A stretch of DNA of 64,000 nucleotides, taken from assembly GCA_023974075.1 (NCBI GenBank), contig JAMFTG010000219.1, forward strand, positions 62,001 to 126,000. Reading direction: 5' to 3'. A program made the translations under genes and the position numbers. This DNA is from Chaenocephalus aceratus (lineage: Eukaryota > Chordata > Actinopteri > Perciformes > Channichthyidae). The notes beneath the pieces are model-generated. The model did no database searches. It had not been told where the DNA came from and saw only the letters and a list, made by a program, of their open reading frames with translations. Shown here piece after piece: positions 44,801 through 60,423 of this stretch (its first letter is position 1; the number at the start of each line of letters is the position of its first letter).

Positions 44801-47800
44801 TGGCCGGCTCTGTTGTGATTGGTCAATTGCTTAAGGTGCAAGCCAATAGAAGCGCGAGTGTTACATAGTGATGTCACTTTATTCCGGAACTTTGGGATTT
44901 TAGCCTTTGCAGACCATTTACATGCACCGAAACCTACAAAACACACTACAGCAAAGGGAACAACCACACAAAGTATGATAGGGCCTCTTCAAATGCCTCT
45001 TATTTTTGGCACCAGTTTATTGGTAGGCGTCTCTGTGTTTTTAAATTGTGAAAAAAAACACATTTATAATAATATATTATTTGTGTTATCAAGTTCTGTG
45101 AGATGCAACATGCCATTGAAAAACGTGACGTGTAGTGTGATCTGACACAAGGCATGCACTCTGATTGATTACAGATTGGCTAGTCAAAGTATGAAGCGTA
45201 CCTTCGTATTTTAGAATGCACATGTTCTGTCCTGCGGTTGAAAATCTCTGATAGCAACTTGTACATTATTTATATTGCTTGGCTGGGCCTGTGTTATCAT
45301 GTCACCTTACATTAAAGATTCACATCTCTCTATAGAGCGAGGAGGCAGAAGAGGAATCAACACAACAACCTCTGCTTTAAAGAGAACTTTGAACGGCTTT
45401 ATTACGTTATCAGCGATCCAGCACAGTAATATATCTGTAATTATTAACCATGACACAGAGAAGCAACAAACGCTTTAGGCTCTTTTTTCTATTTAACCTC
45501 TTCCTGGACGGATATCTGAGTCCATTTAAAATTGTGAGCATGTGTTTGGCATAAGAAACACTTATCATCTGCATTCCTACGCCGTGTTGGCACATTTCTA
45601 CGGGCCGGAAAACATGCATTTCCCAAAAATGCATTAAACTATGACGGGATGTGTTTGCATGTTATATATCGTAGTAAAAACGTGAAACACAATGGCCAAC
45701 GTGAGTCGTGTTTGTATCCAGTGGAGGGGCGATCTCACCCTGCAGGCGATCGTTTGTAACCCTGTGCTCGTGGGTTTTATTGGATATGCACCAGTTGTAT
45801 GATTATTTTTGAAAGTCAGATTTAGTCTGAACTGAGCAATGCAACACAGTTCTGTCTTTCCATGCTTAGCCATGACACAACTTGGAGCGTAACCATGGTA
45901 ACAGTTAGATCTGATATCGATCAGTAGTTCTTACCAGCAACTTTTTGATAATCGTTAAATTGTTTTAGTTGTTTTTTCTTGAAGCTAAAATGCAAAACAT
46001 TTGGATAGAAGCTGTTTCTTTTGGATGTTTGTCAGAAAAAACAAGAAACATCTTGAGATATTTTTAAATATATGTTATCAAAAAGGTATTTATTAATCGC
46101 AAATAAATATTAGACACATTTATGGATAATTATAACGATTAATGATCTGAAATTGGATTTGAACTCAATGCTGATTTTGATGAACAGTAAATAAACATCA
46201 GATATTTTAATTATTAATAAATCGAACAAAAAAGCCACATTTTTTTGATCGAAGCTTCTTGAATGTGTCCTTTTTATTTATTTTTGTATTTATTTATGGA
46301 TTTGATCCTGTGTCAAAGTGTATCTAACAGACAAGACGATCAATTGGTTGGTTTGCAAAACTGTAAAATAATGATTACTTAGTTTAATGAGGAAAATGTC
46401 TTCACTGTGAGCCCCAGTTTGAAAGCTGTTCTCTGTTCCGTCTGTTCGTTATGTGATCAATTAGATACCCGCTGCCAACTGTTGACTCAAACTGGGTCAG
46501 AGCGTCTCTGGCGCTCTCCGTCCCCTTCAGTAACACCCTCCACTTTTCATTTATTTATTTATTTTCAAATCTTTACCCGTCTTTTTCTGCATCGCTTACA
46601 CCTGCAAGCTGCTTTAGCCATTAGCCGATTGCTATTCAAACCACAGAGTTGTGATAAAAAGTCCTCCTCTGTGCCGCTCTTCCTCTGCCTCCTGTTCTGC
46701 CAATCACACTATTCAGGCGTGTCCGCTAGTCTCTATCTCATCCCACAAAGGATGGGTTTGTAGCGCCTTTTGGAGCTTTTGGCACCGACGCCAACGACCT
46801 CGGGTCCGCATGACCGTCTTTTCAGAGCGGACAGAGGAGGGATAGATGGCTCGTTTCCTTGATGAGCAAATCACTTAAAAGACCAAAAGCACGCATTAGA
46901 AACAGTTTAAAAGTGTTGTCTCTTTTTAACAGGAAGTGGAAAGACGGCTTATACCTTATATCACTAATAATATATATCAGTTTGACCCAAAAAGCAAGTT
47001 TAAGTCTTTAAAATAATTAACTAGTGATTCATTACTGACAATAACAAATGCAAAGCAGCAAAAACATTACAAAAATATCAAAATATGTATACGTACGTAC
47101 TAGGGATCGACCAATATGGCCTTTTCAAGACCGATACCGTTTATTAGTAATCAAGGAGAACGATAACCGATATTTGGAACCGATATTTGCTGTAAAATCA
47201 GAAAATCTTGGCGTCAAAATGTAGAATAACACAAACTCAACACAACTTCTTTGAAATGCATTTAAGCATATATTATGTTTAATGCACTTTTAACATCTTC
47301 CAACTGGTTTCCTCTCTGTGCCCTTTTCTTTAGTGCAGCCATCGGCTATGAGTTAGAGATAATAAAAGGGTCATATCACAGATAATGGATCATTTTGAGA
47401 TTGTAATAGTATCAAATTAAACAATTGAATACTAATTGACGCAGCCGGAATGATTGTGTATATCCTAAAAGAGGAAGAATGAGTACATTTATACACTGAC
47501 TCTGAATGAGTTCACATACTCTGCAGCAACTTATTTATTGTAAAACCTGTTTACCTGCAATCGTATTTCCACATTGTTCCAGTACCTCAAATGCTCTGCT
47601 TTATGCAGCACTTCAATGGTTTTAGGGGAAGTGGATTGAATTGATAGGTCACTTGTGTAAAGGTGGAGACATTTCAAGAGACATATTTTAACAACAAGAA
47701 TGAACAGACAGGCTCACATTTGAATGACAGTTTATTCATGGCTACTGTCGATCTGCTTTAAAGGGCTACTTCAGTGTTTTCGTCTGGCTTCTCAGTCGAG

Positions 47801-50800
47801 CGAGGAACTAGCCATCAGAATCTAAGCAGTGCGTTTAGTCCTTTGTAATAATTAAGCCCCTTAAATTATATTGCAACTTCTCAAAAACCCCAAAATGTTT
47901 TACTGGATTCCTGTTAAGTCTCAAAGTACGTCCAAGTGCAGCTCCTGCAGTGCCCCAGAAGCCATTTTTAACAGACTGAGTAAGGACAAGAAAGAAAAAA
48001 CCTGCGTCCTACAACTCCCACAATGCAACACAACAGCTGAATGAATGCCTTTTAGATTCCCACTTTGTCTCTTACTGTCCCTTTTTAAGTTTATAGGTTG
48101 TTTTCTTCAATGTGATTTAAACCAAATCATTATGGTGACGGATTCTACGATTCAACCTATCTTTAATGTGGCTTACAAACCAAGATCATTACAAATGAGG
48201 CAAATTAAGCTAATTAGCGGTAGCTTTAACCCTTATGTTGTGTTCGGGTCTCACCTGACCCGTTTCAAGTTAAAATTATATAACATCTACGCTCTAGTGT
48301 TTTGTATCGGAACAAGGCTTCACAACAGCTATATAAACTCTACAAAACAGATTTTGACCATTTTAGCCAAGTCTGAAGGTCTCTAAAAAATAAAGGTATA
48401 ATTTGGTGTTGGGGTCTGGGGAGACCCAGCAGAATTGTTGTGGGTGACACGAGGTCAAATTTGGTCCAATCAAGATCATCTTTGACTTTAGACACCCCTC
48501 CCCCCCCCCCTTCATCCACTGTAACAATAATTGTTGGCAACATGCACCTGGTCTCCCCTCCCTCTGCCCCCCCCCCCCCACGGGAAAGAATATGTACACT
48601 AACACTTGAACCTGAATATGTGGTGTCATGTGTTTGGGGCCATAACATTAAATTACAACAGGACTGTACGGTTATGAATGCATTATAAGTTAGTTATGAT
48701 GTAGTTCAAACAATATTGGATGATAGTCATTTTTGTGTGTGTTTTGGACTGAGATAAATCATGGGTCAAAACTGACCCGCGAACACCAGCTTTCGAACAC
48801 AACACAAGGGTTAATGAGTTGGTCAAGCTAGCAGCATACTTATTTAGGAGAATATAATCATCTGAACGATGCTTACAAATATTCACCCTCTCCATCCTTT
48901 AGCTTATTCTAGCTACATATCTCTGACATCTCTAACATTCACTCAGGAACACCAGACATATCCTCCTTACTTTTTTTTCTTCTTGACTCCTACCCGCTAT
49001 TTCAGTTCTTCAAAGGTTAACCTCACTGTTGGCTGAGGTGGAGGAACTTCATCTCTGGGGGGAATGTGGTCTGCAGAAATTACAACAAATTCTAAAAATG
49101 TAGCCGACGTCAGCATAAAAACCAGAAAGTGAGGCCTACCTCTAAACTCTGGTTTACAGGTGAACGAGTCCATGCAAGGCTGAATCACATTGAAATCTGA
49201 AAGTGGGCCTTCTTTGAAAAAATTGTTTGTTTTAAATTAGTTAAATCAGGGTGTCCGGCGCGGGGTCTTAAAAAGTATTAAACTTGATAAATCAATTTAG
49301 CGAAAATGAAGGCTATTAAAAGTATTAAACGGCATTTTCCAAGGTGTTACATTCTGTAGCTTGTTTTCAATAAGTATATAAAGTGTCCAGAGAGGTTGTG
49401 TTCTACAGTCTGCCTGAATGTAGTCATGGCGTAGGTGTGTAGTCTGATTCTGTGTACTTTATTGATGGCATCCCGTTGGGTTTGACGTCATCTGAACAGG
49501 ACGTCGCACGCTCACTGCTTGATAGCGCGAAGGCCCGTTTACGCCGGTTGCTAAGCAACATCGTTATGGGGAAATGCAAGTCTGCGTCCAAATGGTTGGA
49601 AGATAAGGAGGAAGGACAATCAATACTGTATATAGTCAATGTGAGGCAAAGTGTGTCGCCATGGTAACCGGTTAGAACTCCAAGTGGCGATGAGGTCTTA
49701 AAATGTATGGAAAGGGTCTTAAAAAAGGTCTTGAAAGGTTTTACATGTGACTTCAGGGTTCCTGCGTACACCCTGTGAATGCATCTTAGAAAAGTGTTTT
49801 ATTTGAATTCTTATGTTTTGGAGGTGAGACCTTCTGTCTGCATTTCTGGTGTCCCTGGTGGTTTACGAGACAAGGCCAGAGATCCTCTTAACATGGCCCG
49901 TGTGAAGATGAGACGCAGGAAATGTGTGTCGGTGTCAAAGGTTAAAGGTCGTCCTCTGTTTTTATGTGTTCTTTCTACCAGGCGCTCCAGAAGTTGGCGA
50001 ATCAGTATCTAAAGAAGGAATGGCCGGAGAGTCTGACAGAGGACCAAACGGATCAGAGGTAAACACTTTCTCCACGGTCTGTCTGTGATGTTGATCAGGC
50101 GTTTGGTCTTCTACATCTGGACACATGGCATGTCTGTCTAATTAGTCTAACTCTGTCTAATTAAAGGGGACGATAGTGTGGCAGAAATTCATTTACATCA
50201 CCATTTTCTTCCTCAGTTCTTAGGGATGAAAACAATTGCAGCACTTTTTACTGATAGTATAAACGATTGGCTGCTGGTAACAGATTAGATGATTCATTAT
50301 GTCCTTTTGTTTATGTTTGGTTTTAGGAACATGTATTGTGTATGGCGGGCCTATTTGGAGGGCACGGTCCAGGTCACCCAGTCCAGAATCAGCGCCTGTG
50401 ATAACTACAAAGTCCAGGTGGCAGATCCTGCAAAGACGGTCCGACTTCAGAAGGAGCAGCAGCTGAGGAAGGTAAACAGATCTGATCAGAACAATGTTTC
50501 TGTAAACTACCAGTGAACAACTGATAAACTGCGCAATATATGAGTCCAGATGTCACGTTAGCAGCGCTTTTCATTAAATAGGTTGCTGGGATCTGAAGGG
50601 TGATTTATTACAACGATCATGCTATGTTTAGGCAATAGCACAGGTCTCAGATATATACAAATATATAAAAAACATGTTTATGAAGTGTTTTGCTCAAAAT
50701 ACCAAACAGATCACCCATTCTAGCCATGCCTCACATCCCTCTGTTTCACTTCCTGTTTCAAAAGTGCAGATTTGGGTATAAAGCAGGGGGCTGGGCTCAT

Positions 50801-52111
50801 GCGGGACCCGGCAGCTACTGTCCAGATGTCACATTAGCAGCACTTATCATTAAATAGGTTGCTGGGATCTGAAGGGTGATTTATGAGGGATTTATTATGC
50901 GTTTTACCAACAGTAGATTCGGATAAAACTGACAGGAGTACCAACAACAAGCAAATACATGTATTAATGTGAACCACATAAATAAATCAGTATCAGTTAA
51001 AGGTCAACTATCATGCTATGTGTAGGCAATAGCACAGGTCTCAGATATATACAAATATATAAAAAACATGTTTATGAAGTGTTTTGCTCAAAATACCAAA
51101 CAGATCAGCCATTCTAGCCATGCCTCACATCCCTCTGTTTCACTTCCTGTTTCTAAAGTGCTGATTTGGGTATAAAGCTTTAAAAAAAAAAGTGGGGTCT
51201 GAGTTCATGCGGGACCCGGCAGCTACTCTCTAAACTAAATGCTGCCGTGATGAAACGCCATATCATGGATTATCAAGGATCTGAAACAGTCTGGAGCTCA
51301 AAGGCTTTCTCTCTTGCCGGTTATACCACAAGGTGAGTTCCTTTTTACTTCCTGCTTCTTCACACACATGCTCTCCAGTACAGGTTAGCTCTGAGTGTTA
51401 GCGATGCTAACGTAAACACCGACCATATTACGTCGAACACAGTCGGGCGTTGTTTCTGATAGCAACGTTTCTGATTGGGCCGTGGGTCCACATTTCAGAT
51501 GTTACGTCATATCGGACGCAAATCTGGATCAGCTCCGTTGTTCCCCGTTTTTAGAGATTTGGGTACGGAGGAAAAGAGAGAGGGTTTTATTTTCTGACGC
51601 TGCGTGAGTTCCCTGATGCACCGGAGACAAATATTTAATTAACGCGTTAACGCATTTTTTTTTACCGCCACTAATTATTTTAACGCGATTAACGCATGTG
51701 TATTTTTTTTTCTCGGCTGCCCCGTAGTTTCAGAGCGCATCGAGATTAAAATACCATCTACACGCTGATGCTGACAGCCCCGCTCCTGCCGCCTGCTTGT
51801 GGCAGACCACACTTCCACGCTCACCGGCAGGCACCGACTGGCCATCGAGAGGACCGGGAGGGTGTGTGTATGTGTGGCCCGAGCGAGCGAGAGAGAGACC
51901 TTACGTGCATTGTTGTTGTTAGCATCTGGTGCTAGCTAGCTGCGCGCCGAGCACTTGACTTTATGCAGGCAGCCAGACAGCGGGACATTGTACGAAAAGT
52001 CAGCACACTCAGCACGGATAGTGCGCAACATGATTGCAGCGTCCAGGCAGCTCCCGCTCGAGCATATGCCTTGAGTTGCACATAGCTCCAACGATCCATC
52101 ACAGTGTCTCT

Positions 52112-52201
<90 letters not shown>

Positions 52202-55200
52202 TGTATTGTATTATTGTATTGTATGAGAGAGGTTCCAGGTTGAATTGAGGTGAATATATTTAATGTTCAGAGGTTATTGTGTTTAATATTCATGAGAATA
52301 TTTGTCATTGATCAAATGATAATAAACAAACATTTGCATAAACCATATTTGTCCACTCATATGTTGATAAGAGTATTAAAAACTTGAAAAATATCCCTCT
52401 AAGGAACATTTAGAACAGATAACAAATGTGCGATTAATTTGCGATTAATCGCGATTAAATATTTTAATCGACTGACAGCCCTAATATTTATGTATAAAAG
52501 ACATCAAAAAGTTTATTTTGCATGACAGGTCCCCTTTAACCTGTTGAGCCCGGAGCCTGTTTTTCAGGCCTCAGGCTCGGAAAATGACCATTCCCAGAAC
52601 AATTGACTATATCTCTCTTCTACAAGGGGGTAAATTAATACAAACAATGATAAACCTGTGAGTGGGATGTAGAAAAGTCAGATCAATATAGAATTGTTTT
52701 ATTGTAAAGTAAATTCAGATTGAACATAGTAAAAAACTGTAAATTATAGTGGTCCGTCCAAAAAAAAAACATGACTATAGTGAAAACCACCCTTGAATGA
52801 TCGGATAGTGGACTGAAAGAATCCAAACTATAACAGATAATTAGTATCCTGTATCAAGATTGATGCAAAACAAGTGACATTTGACCTTTTTAGAGAGGTT
52901 TAGCAACAACAACAAGAAGATTTGCCGTTTCTCTGGAAACCCATTGGTCGATTTTGGTGATTGACAGCTCTTTTTAACCGCTAGAGCCAATAGAATCAAA
53001 GGGTAAGTTCCACATACACACATTACCATTGACAAGTGAGAGAAAGCAATGTTATGCTCTGAAATCGGCAAACTGAAACCTCGGCTCAAACTAGTAAATA
53101 TGAAGATGGATTATCAGGAATCATTTCAAAGTGACACAGACACATTGGATTGACCTTCAGCAAGCGTTTATCGTTTTGATGCCATTGAACACAAATGTTT
53201 ATCAGAACAACAGCTACGGTAAGACGCTTCCTCCGTGAAGCTACGTGTCTGTTTTCGCTTCCCCTGTCGTGAGTTCAGATCGCTCAGTGGTGATACTTAT
53301 ATTTCTGGAATCTGTGGAATCTCAGTTTGCTAATCGATTGTTTGTGCAGATACGATAAGTAATAAGGGTATTTACGCCGTGAGTTCTCTGCTAAGTGCGA
53401 TAGCATTTCTTCGCTCAGCGCTTATTTAGACGCTTCCTGTGAGACTTGTGTTTGTTTCGGCAAAAATTGTTCGTATCGTCAGGTAGCTGAGTTTCTTCCC
53501 GTTAGTTGGGTATGACACATTCAGAGCTTTTTAAATATTAAGAAGCCCTCAGACGCTGTTTCTTGCAGCGATGTGTTTCTTCCTGCCCGCGGGGGAATGG
53601 TGCATTCCAGTGTGAAATTCGAAACTATATAAGGAATATTTTCCCCGCTTTACCTCGCTGTCAGAAAGCCCTTTCCACAAAGAACTGAAGCTGTATGTAT
53701 GCTCTCTTTAAATCCACGGGTGTTGTTACCTTGCAGAACAACGGATTCTCTGCATCTATCAGTTGGTTTCTGTGTGGGTTTTTGGTTTAGTTCAGATTCA
53801 CCAAAGTTACAAGAAACACAAACAACTCAAGGCAAAAACCTGTGTTCTGCACGGCCAATGTATTGTTTTTCTGTACTATTCTTGTGAACTATATCTAAGA
53901 ATAAGATATAGATCTTAAATACTTTAAATGAATTTCTTGAACTCAAGGATAAACAGATAAGAATAAGGTGGTCAAAGGTCAAGCTGCTGTAATCTCACAG
54001 GATCTGTTATGGCTGTAATTCAAGAAGGAATTTGTCAATATGAAAATGTTACACGTGTGTCTTTAAGTGACGACATTTGCCAGATATTGATATAAACTGC
54101 AACTGACTGGTTGGCAGAGGTATAATACCTTGAGGTGGTAAAGGAGTCCGGTGGCTTTAAAGGGAGCCCCTATAAAGATTATTGATTGCAAGGCAAAGTG
54201 GTGGAAATCATTTTAATCAAGCTTAAATGTAAACCTTTTAAATATGTTGCTGCTGCTTATGTTCCTCCAAATGTATGGCATGCCATCTCCCATCTACTTA
54301 CTGCATGATGGTGACCTTAAAAATCCTGCTTCAAGAGATCCAACTGTCCATTTGATGACCGCGAGCAGGCCATTACTCAATCCCACTCTGAAGTCTGGAG
54401 TCTATTTCCCGATCCTTATCCTCCTTCTCTCCCTGCAGCCGACAGAGCTGCTCTTGTTCACAGCCCCCCATGTGTAGCTGCTGTATCCCACACACCATCC
54501 TGACATTACTCACCACACAGCGTACTCTTCAGATGATGCATTGCAGGAATAATAATAATTTCCATAAATGTAAAACTTAAATGTCTCCATCCTCAGTGTA
54601 TTGATCAGCTGACGGTGGTTCAAGCGGAGCTGCAGGATTCCGTGAAGGAGCTGACGAAGAGCCGGAAGAAATACCAGGAGGGCCGAGACCATGGCTCAGG
54701 CCGTCCGAGACAAGGCCGAGCTGGACGCCAAGTACGGACCAAAATACTCTACTGTGAATATTAGAATTGACTGATGTTATCCCGAGTTGAATGTCGCTGC
54801 TGCACGGGAAACATCACATTTCAATTACGACTTTACTTATAAAAGAAATAGTACCAATCAATTGACAATTGTTTGTAGCGCAAACAAGTTCTACACACAA
54901 CTAGAGCTGAAGCGATTCGCCAAGTTACAAAGCAATTAATTTGATGATTAAATGATAATTTCAGTTCGAGACCAAAATACCAAGATTCGATGTTCGTAAC
55001 TTTCCCTGCGTGAGGATTCTTTGCTTTCTCTTGCATGACATTATAGTATAGTAAATATCTTACATCTTTATACAGAAAAGCATTTGCAATACAGCACTCC
55101 AGGCTTTTGGGTCTTCTGATTCACAGCGTTATCTCTAACACCTCACCTGACCAAAGTCATTAAGAGAAAACTCCAGAGAACTTTGAGCCATTCAACCTTT

Positions 55201-58200
55201 TTAGAATCACATGCACTACTTTTTCCTCATTGCAAAATCCTGAATCTATGTCACGTGGACACAAGATGTTTCCACATGACACTTGTGTACGTTGCATATC
55301 GGACCGTCGTTTTAATTATATCTGTGATGTCACCAATCATGCCCAATGGTATATTTAAGCAATAGCTCACATGGTCATTATATCACAGCTAAGGGGCGTG
55401 GTGTTTCTCGGACGCGGAGGGATACTGCAAACTACAATGTTACCCGTGATATACGCTCATTATATCACGGCTAAGAACCAATCAGATTGCTTGATTTTGT
55501 TTGATAACATCCAAGTTGAAGCAACAATAAGCCAAAGATGTTTTTGAGGTGAAAAACAAACTACTTATCAAACTAATCAATGATGGTAGTACCCATTAGT
55601 TTCCAGCGTACAGGCGTCTGATATTCAGAGTGTCTCTTCTCCACGTTGAGTCCTGGCACACATTAGCAGCTGGCTCTTTGCCTCTCCACATTGCAGAAAT
55701 TTCTCTGCCCATCAGGAGAGTTTATTATAGAGCGAAGGTGAAGCTCTGCTGCGGAAAGGCTTAGCAGCTGGGTTGGCACTCATTCTAATACTTACAATTA
55801 CTACTTCAGGCCTCATGTGTAACAAACCCATTCTTCATAGGTCTGCGGAGGACTTCGGGTCCTTGAGGTGCAGAGAAGTGACGTTGGATCATTTACTGTC
55901 TGTGGTTCTTCAACGTTTTTTTCTTTGCCTAAATCATTGCACAATCTTCCCTTCCTACGTGTCTGTTGCAATGTGGAGTTTGCTTCCTGTTCAATCAATG
56001 TGTTAACATTTAGAAAAACCAGTGCCACTAGGTTATGCAGGTCATCGGAGAATACTTGTACATGCACTCAAGTAACCTGGCGACTGTGTACTCTGAATAC
56101 ATTCAGCAGTAATCAGATTGCTCCCCGACAACCGTCCTTATTCTGGTCGCATGGCTTGCTTATTCCAACTAAGTGATGGATGGGCACACACACACACACG
56201 CACCACACACACACACACACACTCACACACACTGACACACACTCACACTCACTCACTCACTCACTCACTCATGCCTTTGTCTCATTGTCTCTGAATTTTA
56301 CAAATGGTCAAATGTTGAGTTTTCAAAAGCGTACTTTACAATATTGGTTCAGTTTCTGTTGGACTATAGATGCAGTTATTTTAAATACAAGAATGCATTG
56401 CTCGGTGAAATAAAGTCTCTCCTTGTTTAAAGTCTTGCTTATTCGCATGCATTCGTGCTAAAAATTGATTTAGAATTAGTGGTTGCAGCTGATCATTGCT
56501 CTCTGTGGGAAATATAGCAGAGGAAGGCAGATTTCTTCAAACCAGCTGTATTAGACATACAAGAGAGCTGCTTTAAGCCGTATGCTAGCAGCTAGCCTCC
56601 TGGTCCTCTGTGTTGTGTGTATTCGAAACTACAACTGTAAGAAATATTGAAATACTGTTGAAATACTTACTTCTTCCCAGGTCCAGGCTAAGTCTCTTCC
56701 AGTCCAGATCCAGTCTTCAGAGAGCAACCGTCAAGGTATGAGATTTAGATATTTCTCAACTGCCCCACATGTTGTTACATGTTGGTGTTGCATCTCATCA
56801 GTTATACACTTTCATTTCCCAGCTGAAAGCCAAGAGAAGCGAGTGCAACTCCAAAGCAACACACGCCCGTAACGACTACATTCTCATGCTAGCAGCCGCT
56901 AACGCTCACCAGCAGCGCTACTACAACACGGACCTCATGGACTGCATCAAGGTGAGGCTGACCGTCACTCTGAGTGGTTGGATGTGTGTCTGGAGGAAGA
57001 TCAAACGTGCTCTCCGGAAACTTATAGGGGGGATATTTGTGTGCAGGTGTTAGACGGCAGGATCTACGAGCAGGTGAAGGATTACCTCGTCTCGCTGTGT
57101 CAGACGGAGCTGGAGAGTTACCAGGCCGTCCACAACACCTTCAACCAGCTCCTCAACAGCTCCAACGGGGTGAGTCCTTCAGACACACTGGACAACCAGC
57201 ACTTCAATTCCGTATAGTCCTTTTTCAAATCTGTTGGCTGATGCTGTCAAGTCGGATGTTCTACTTGTATTCACTTAAATGAGACACCGGCCCCGTGCTG
57301 ATTTAAGAATCAACCGAAATATAAGATAGATAGAACTCAAATCCTCCCAAAAGCAATGTTTCTGCCAAAAACGCTCAGTATATTTGGTAAAAATAAATAT
57401 ATCAATTGTATCAGAACAGGTGATTCAATGGGTATTTAGTTAATTGTTTGGCTTGATTTCTTTTATGGTACCTTAAGTGCTTCATTTCCCACTAAAAAAT
57501 CTTTGATAGGAATGAAAGTTTAGCTAAGAAACACCTTTATTATGAGAAGATGTATCGCTCTACTCATGATTATGCAGTGGTGTTACACAGTGGAGGGTTT
57601 GTGTATTCGTCAATATGGGAGTCAGAAATAGTTTGCCTTCAAAATAAATCTGCTATTTCAGCACTACTTTTTACTTTAATGTGCAGCAAAATGCTCACAT
57701 AAAGTTGGAGTGAAGGTGTGCGTGCGATATACCGGCGGGCCAGATCTAATAGTAATTCGAAATTATCTTTGTGGGCCGAAATCAAATCCACCACGGGCCT
57801 GATTTGGCCCCCGGGCCTTGAGTTTGACACATGTGACTTAGATGCATAAGTGGGACTTTTTTGACCCGGTGAGGTGGTTTCTTGAAGTATCTTTGTAATT
57901 ACATTTTTTTTAACATTTCATATTCCAGCTATTCCTCAAAAAACATGTTTTGGATATCATGCCTTTTACATTTTAAATGTTATACATTTTAAGAAATTGT
58001 AGTTTTTGTATTTCTACCCCAAGCTTAAAAAATGACCCGCATGTATTTCTATGGAATCCTATGGGAACCTTTGATTCTTATCACCTGTTGCTGTCAGGAA
58101 TACATTCACTGTGGACCACAGACTACATCACGAGTGACACCTCTCAGGAATGATTGTTTTACACAGCAAGATCTGATACCTGTCAGTATAATAATAATAA

Positions 58201-60345
58201 TAATAATACATTATATTTGTATAGGGCTTTTCAAGGACTCAAATCGCTTTACAATATAGGGGAAGGTTAGGGTGGGGGGGTATAGGACTATCAAACTTGA
58301 TCAACCGGCATGGTGGAGGGCTATAGGTGAGGGCCAGTATTTTGTAGTCGATGCGTTGGGAGACGGGAAGCCAATGAAGGTCTTTGAGGACTGGTGTGGT
58401 GTGAGGGAGTCGGGCGGCTACCATTTTTTACAATTCAGAGTCTATCGAGGGAGGGGAAGCGGAATGCCGTAGAGAAGTGAGTTACAGTAGTGAAGGTGGG
58501 AGGAAATAAGGTAGGATAGGTTCGTTCAGCTGCAGGGCAGGTAAGAGAGGGTTGGAACCTTTGCATCAATATGTTCAAAACGGTTTTTTCAAATTGTAAT
58601 TTTTTTTTTTTAAATTACAAATAGTGAAAAATGTAATATAAAATATTTCTAGTGTGACCCAAATATAATACTAAATATTAATATAAGTGATTTATCTTAA
58701 CCAAATGACCATAAAACACCATATTACTTTAATACGGGTCCTTTTTGACCCACTTATGGAAAGAGTGTAGGTCCAGTCACTCGTGCATCTACGGTTGAGA
58801 TGTGTTCAGGACATCTCCAACCCATCAGTGTACCTCCGTGTCTTTCTAAGAGCTCTGCCTCACCGCCTGCTAATGAATTGGCAGGTTAGAGTTTCCTCTG
58901 CGCTCCTGGGTTACACTCATTGAGCTTCGTTAGCCTCTCTCAGTCTGATTTGTTCAGGTTCCATCTTGCCTCTCTGCTGGCGTTTAGTTTCTTCTCGGGC
59001 CAGAAAATAAGAACAAATCATTAGAGAGGGACGCAGCGGTTTTTCAGGCAGAGCTCACATTTCAGTGCTCACATGCTTCCCGTGAAAACACGACTCCCCT
59101 GCAGCAGATCTTATGTGAGCTCTGTGTAGAGGGACATTTTGATTTCACTCCATGACGTGATCATGACATTCTTTAATATGTTGTGTTAAGCCTAAGTCTA
59201 AATATGGCTTTTCATATGAAAATGTAGGAAAGTAAATAATTTCTCCACCTCTGGAGGCGAATGAAGGTTAGTAGCGAACTGACATTTTTAAAAACTGTAG
59301 GATGTCACATACAGGTCATTACTTTTAATGTCTACTAATTCTTTAAATCTACAGGGCTTTGTCTTTTAAAGAGTAAAAAGGAACATAAAGAAACTGTTTC
59401 TGAGTAACATATTACATTAACTTTTATTGAATTGTCCTTGTTCTTATTTTTATTGTAATTTGACTCCGTTTTACAATTTTGTATTATTTTATTCCCGTAT
59501 TATACATTCCTTGCTTTGGTATTAAATGTTATTTTTAATCACAAAGCTATGTGTAACTCTGGTTATGACCAGGGAAGGGGGAGATAGTATGTTTGTTTTT
59601 TTGTAAATTGGCTATGTGTTTGGTTTGTGAAGCACCTTTGAGTTACCTTTGTGTGTGAAAAGTTCTATATAAATATATTTTGATTTGATTACATTTAAGG
59701 ATTTTTTTGCAAGAAGGGTTGCTGAAGAACAGGGGTGGGGAACCTCCGGCCTCCGGGCCGTATACGGACCGCGAGACCATTTGGTACGGCCCTCGAGGTA
59801 ATTTATAAACACACGCAAAAAAATAAAAATAATAAAGAATTCTGGAACGCAAAATAATTAAACAAGCGAGTGCCTGTTTTTCCTGGCTAAGATCAGGGTC
59901 CTTGAACACAACACGAAGGTCAGGGTCCTTGAACACAACACAAGCCTAAGTATCTTCTCGGGGGAGCATGCCCCCGGACCCCCCTAGAGGAGGTTAGGTC
60001 CCCCCCCACTTAAATCATGTCCACATGGATAGGAAACTAAATACATTTGCACACATCTTGTGTCCATATCTTTCTGTTTTGGTGGTCATGCACACCGTGC
60101 ACGTGCATGCATGCGCGAGTCATGGTAAGATATCTGGATTAAGAGGTTGCTTTTTTTTGCACAGCATGAAAGAAAGGCCAAATGAATGGGCTGTATTTTT
60201 ATGCAGAGGTCAATCATTTGTACGGCCCTCGGAGGATGTTGAAAAAAATTGAAATGGCTCTTGAGAGGAAAAAGGTTCCCCACCCCTGCTCCAGAGCTAT
60301 GGCTTATTTCTGCCAATACTAAACTATGTACTTCTTCTTTTCCTT

Positions 60346-60423
<78 letters not shown>

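Noticed and set aside
46407..46845. 118- and 64-codon ORFs in intron 3
   Set aside because: No start context, splice pattern, domain or compositional signal; lengths are expected by chance.
51932..52243. Cys-Val and Thr-His repeat ORFs (also at 61.4-61.7 kb)
   Set aside because: These are readings of (CA)n/(TG)n tracts.
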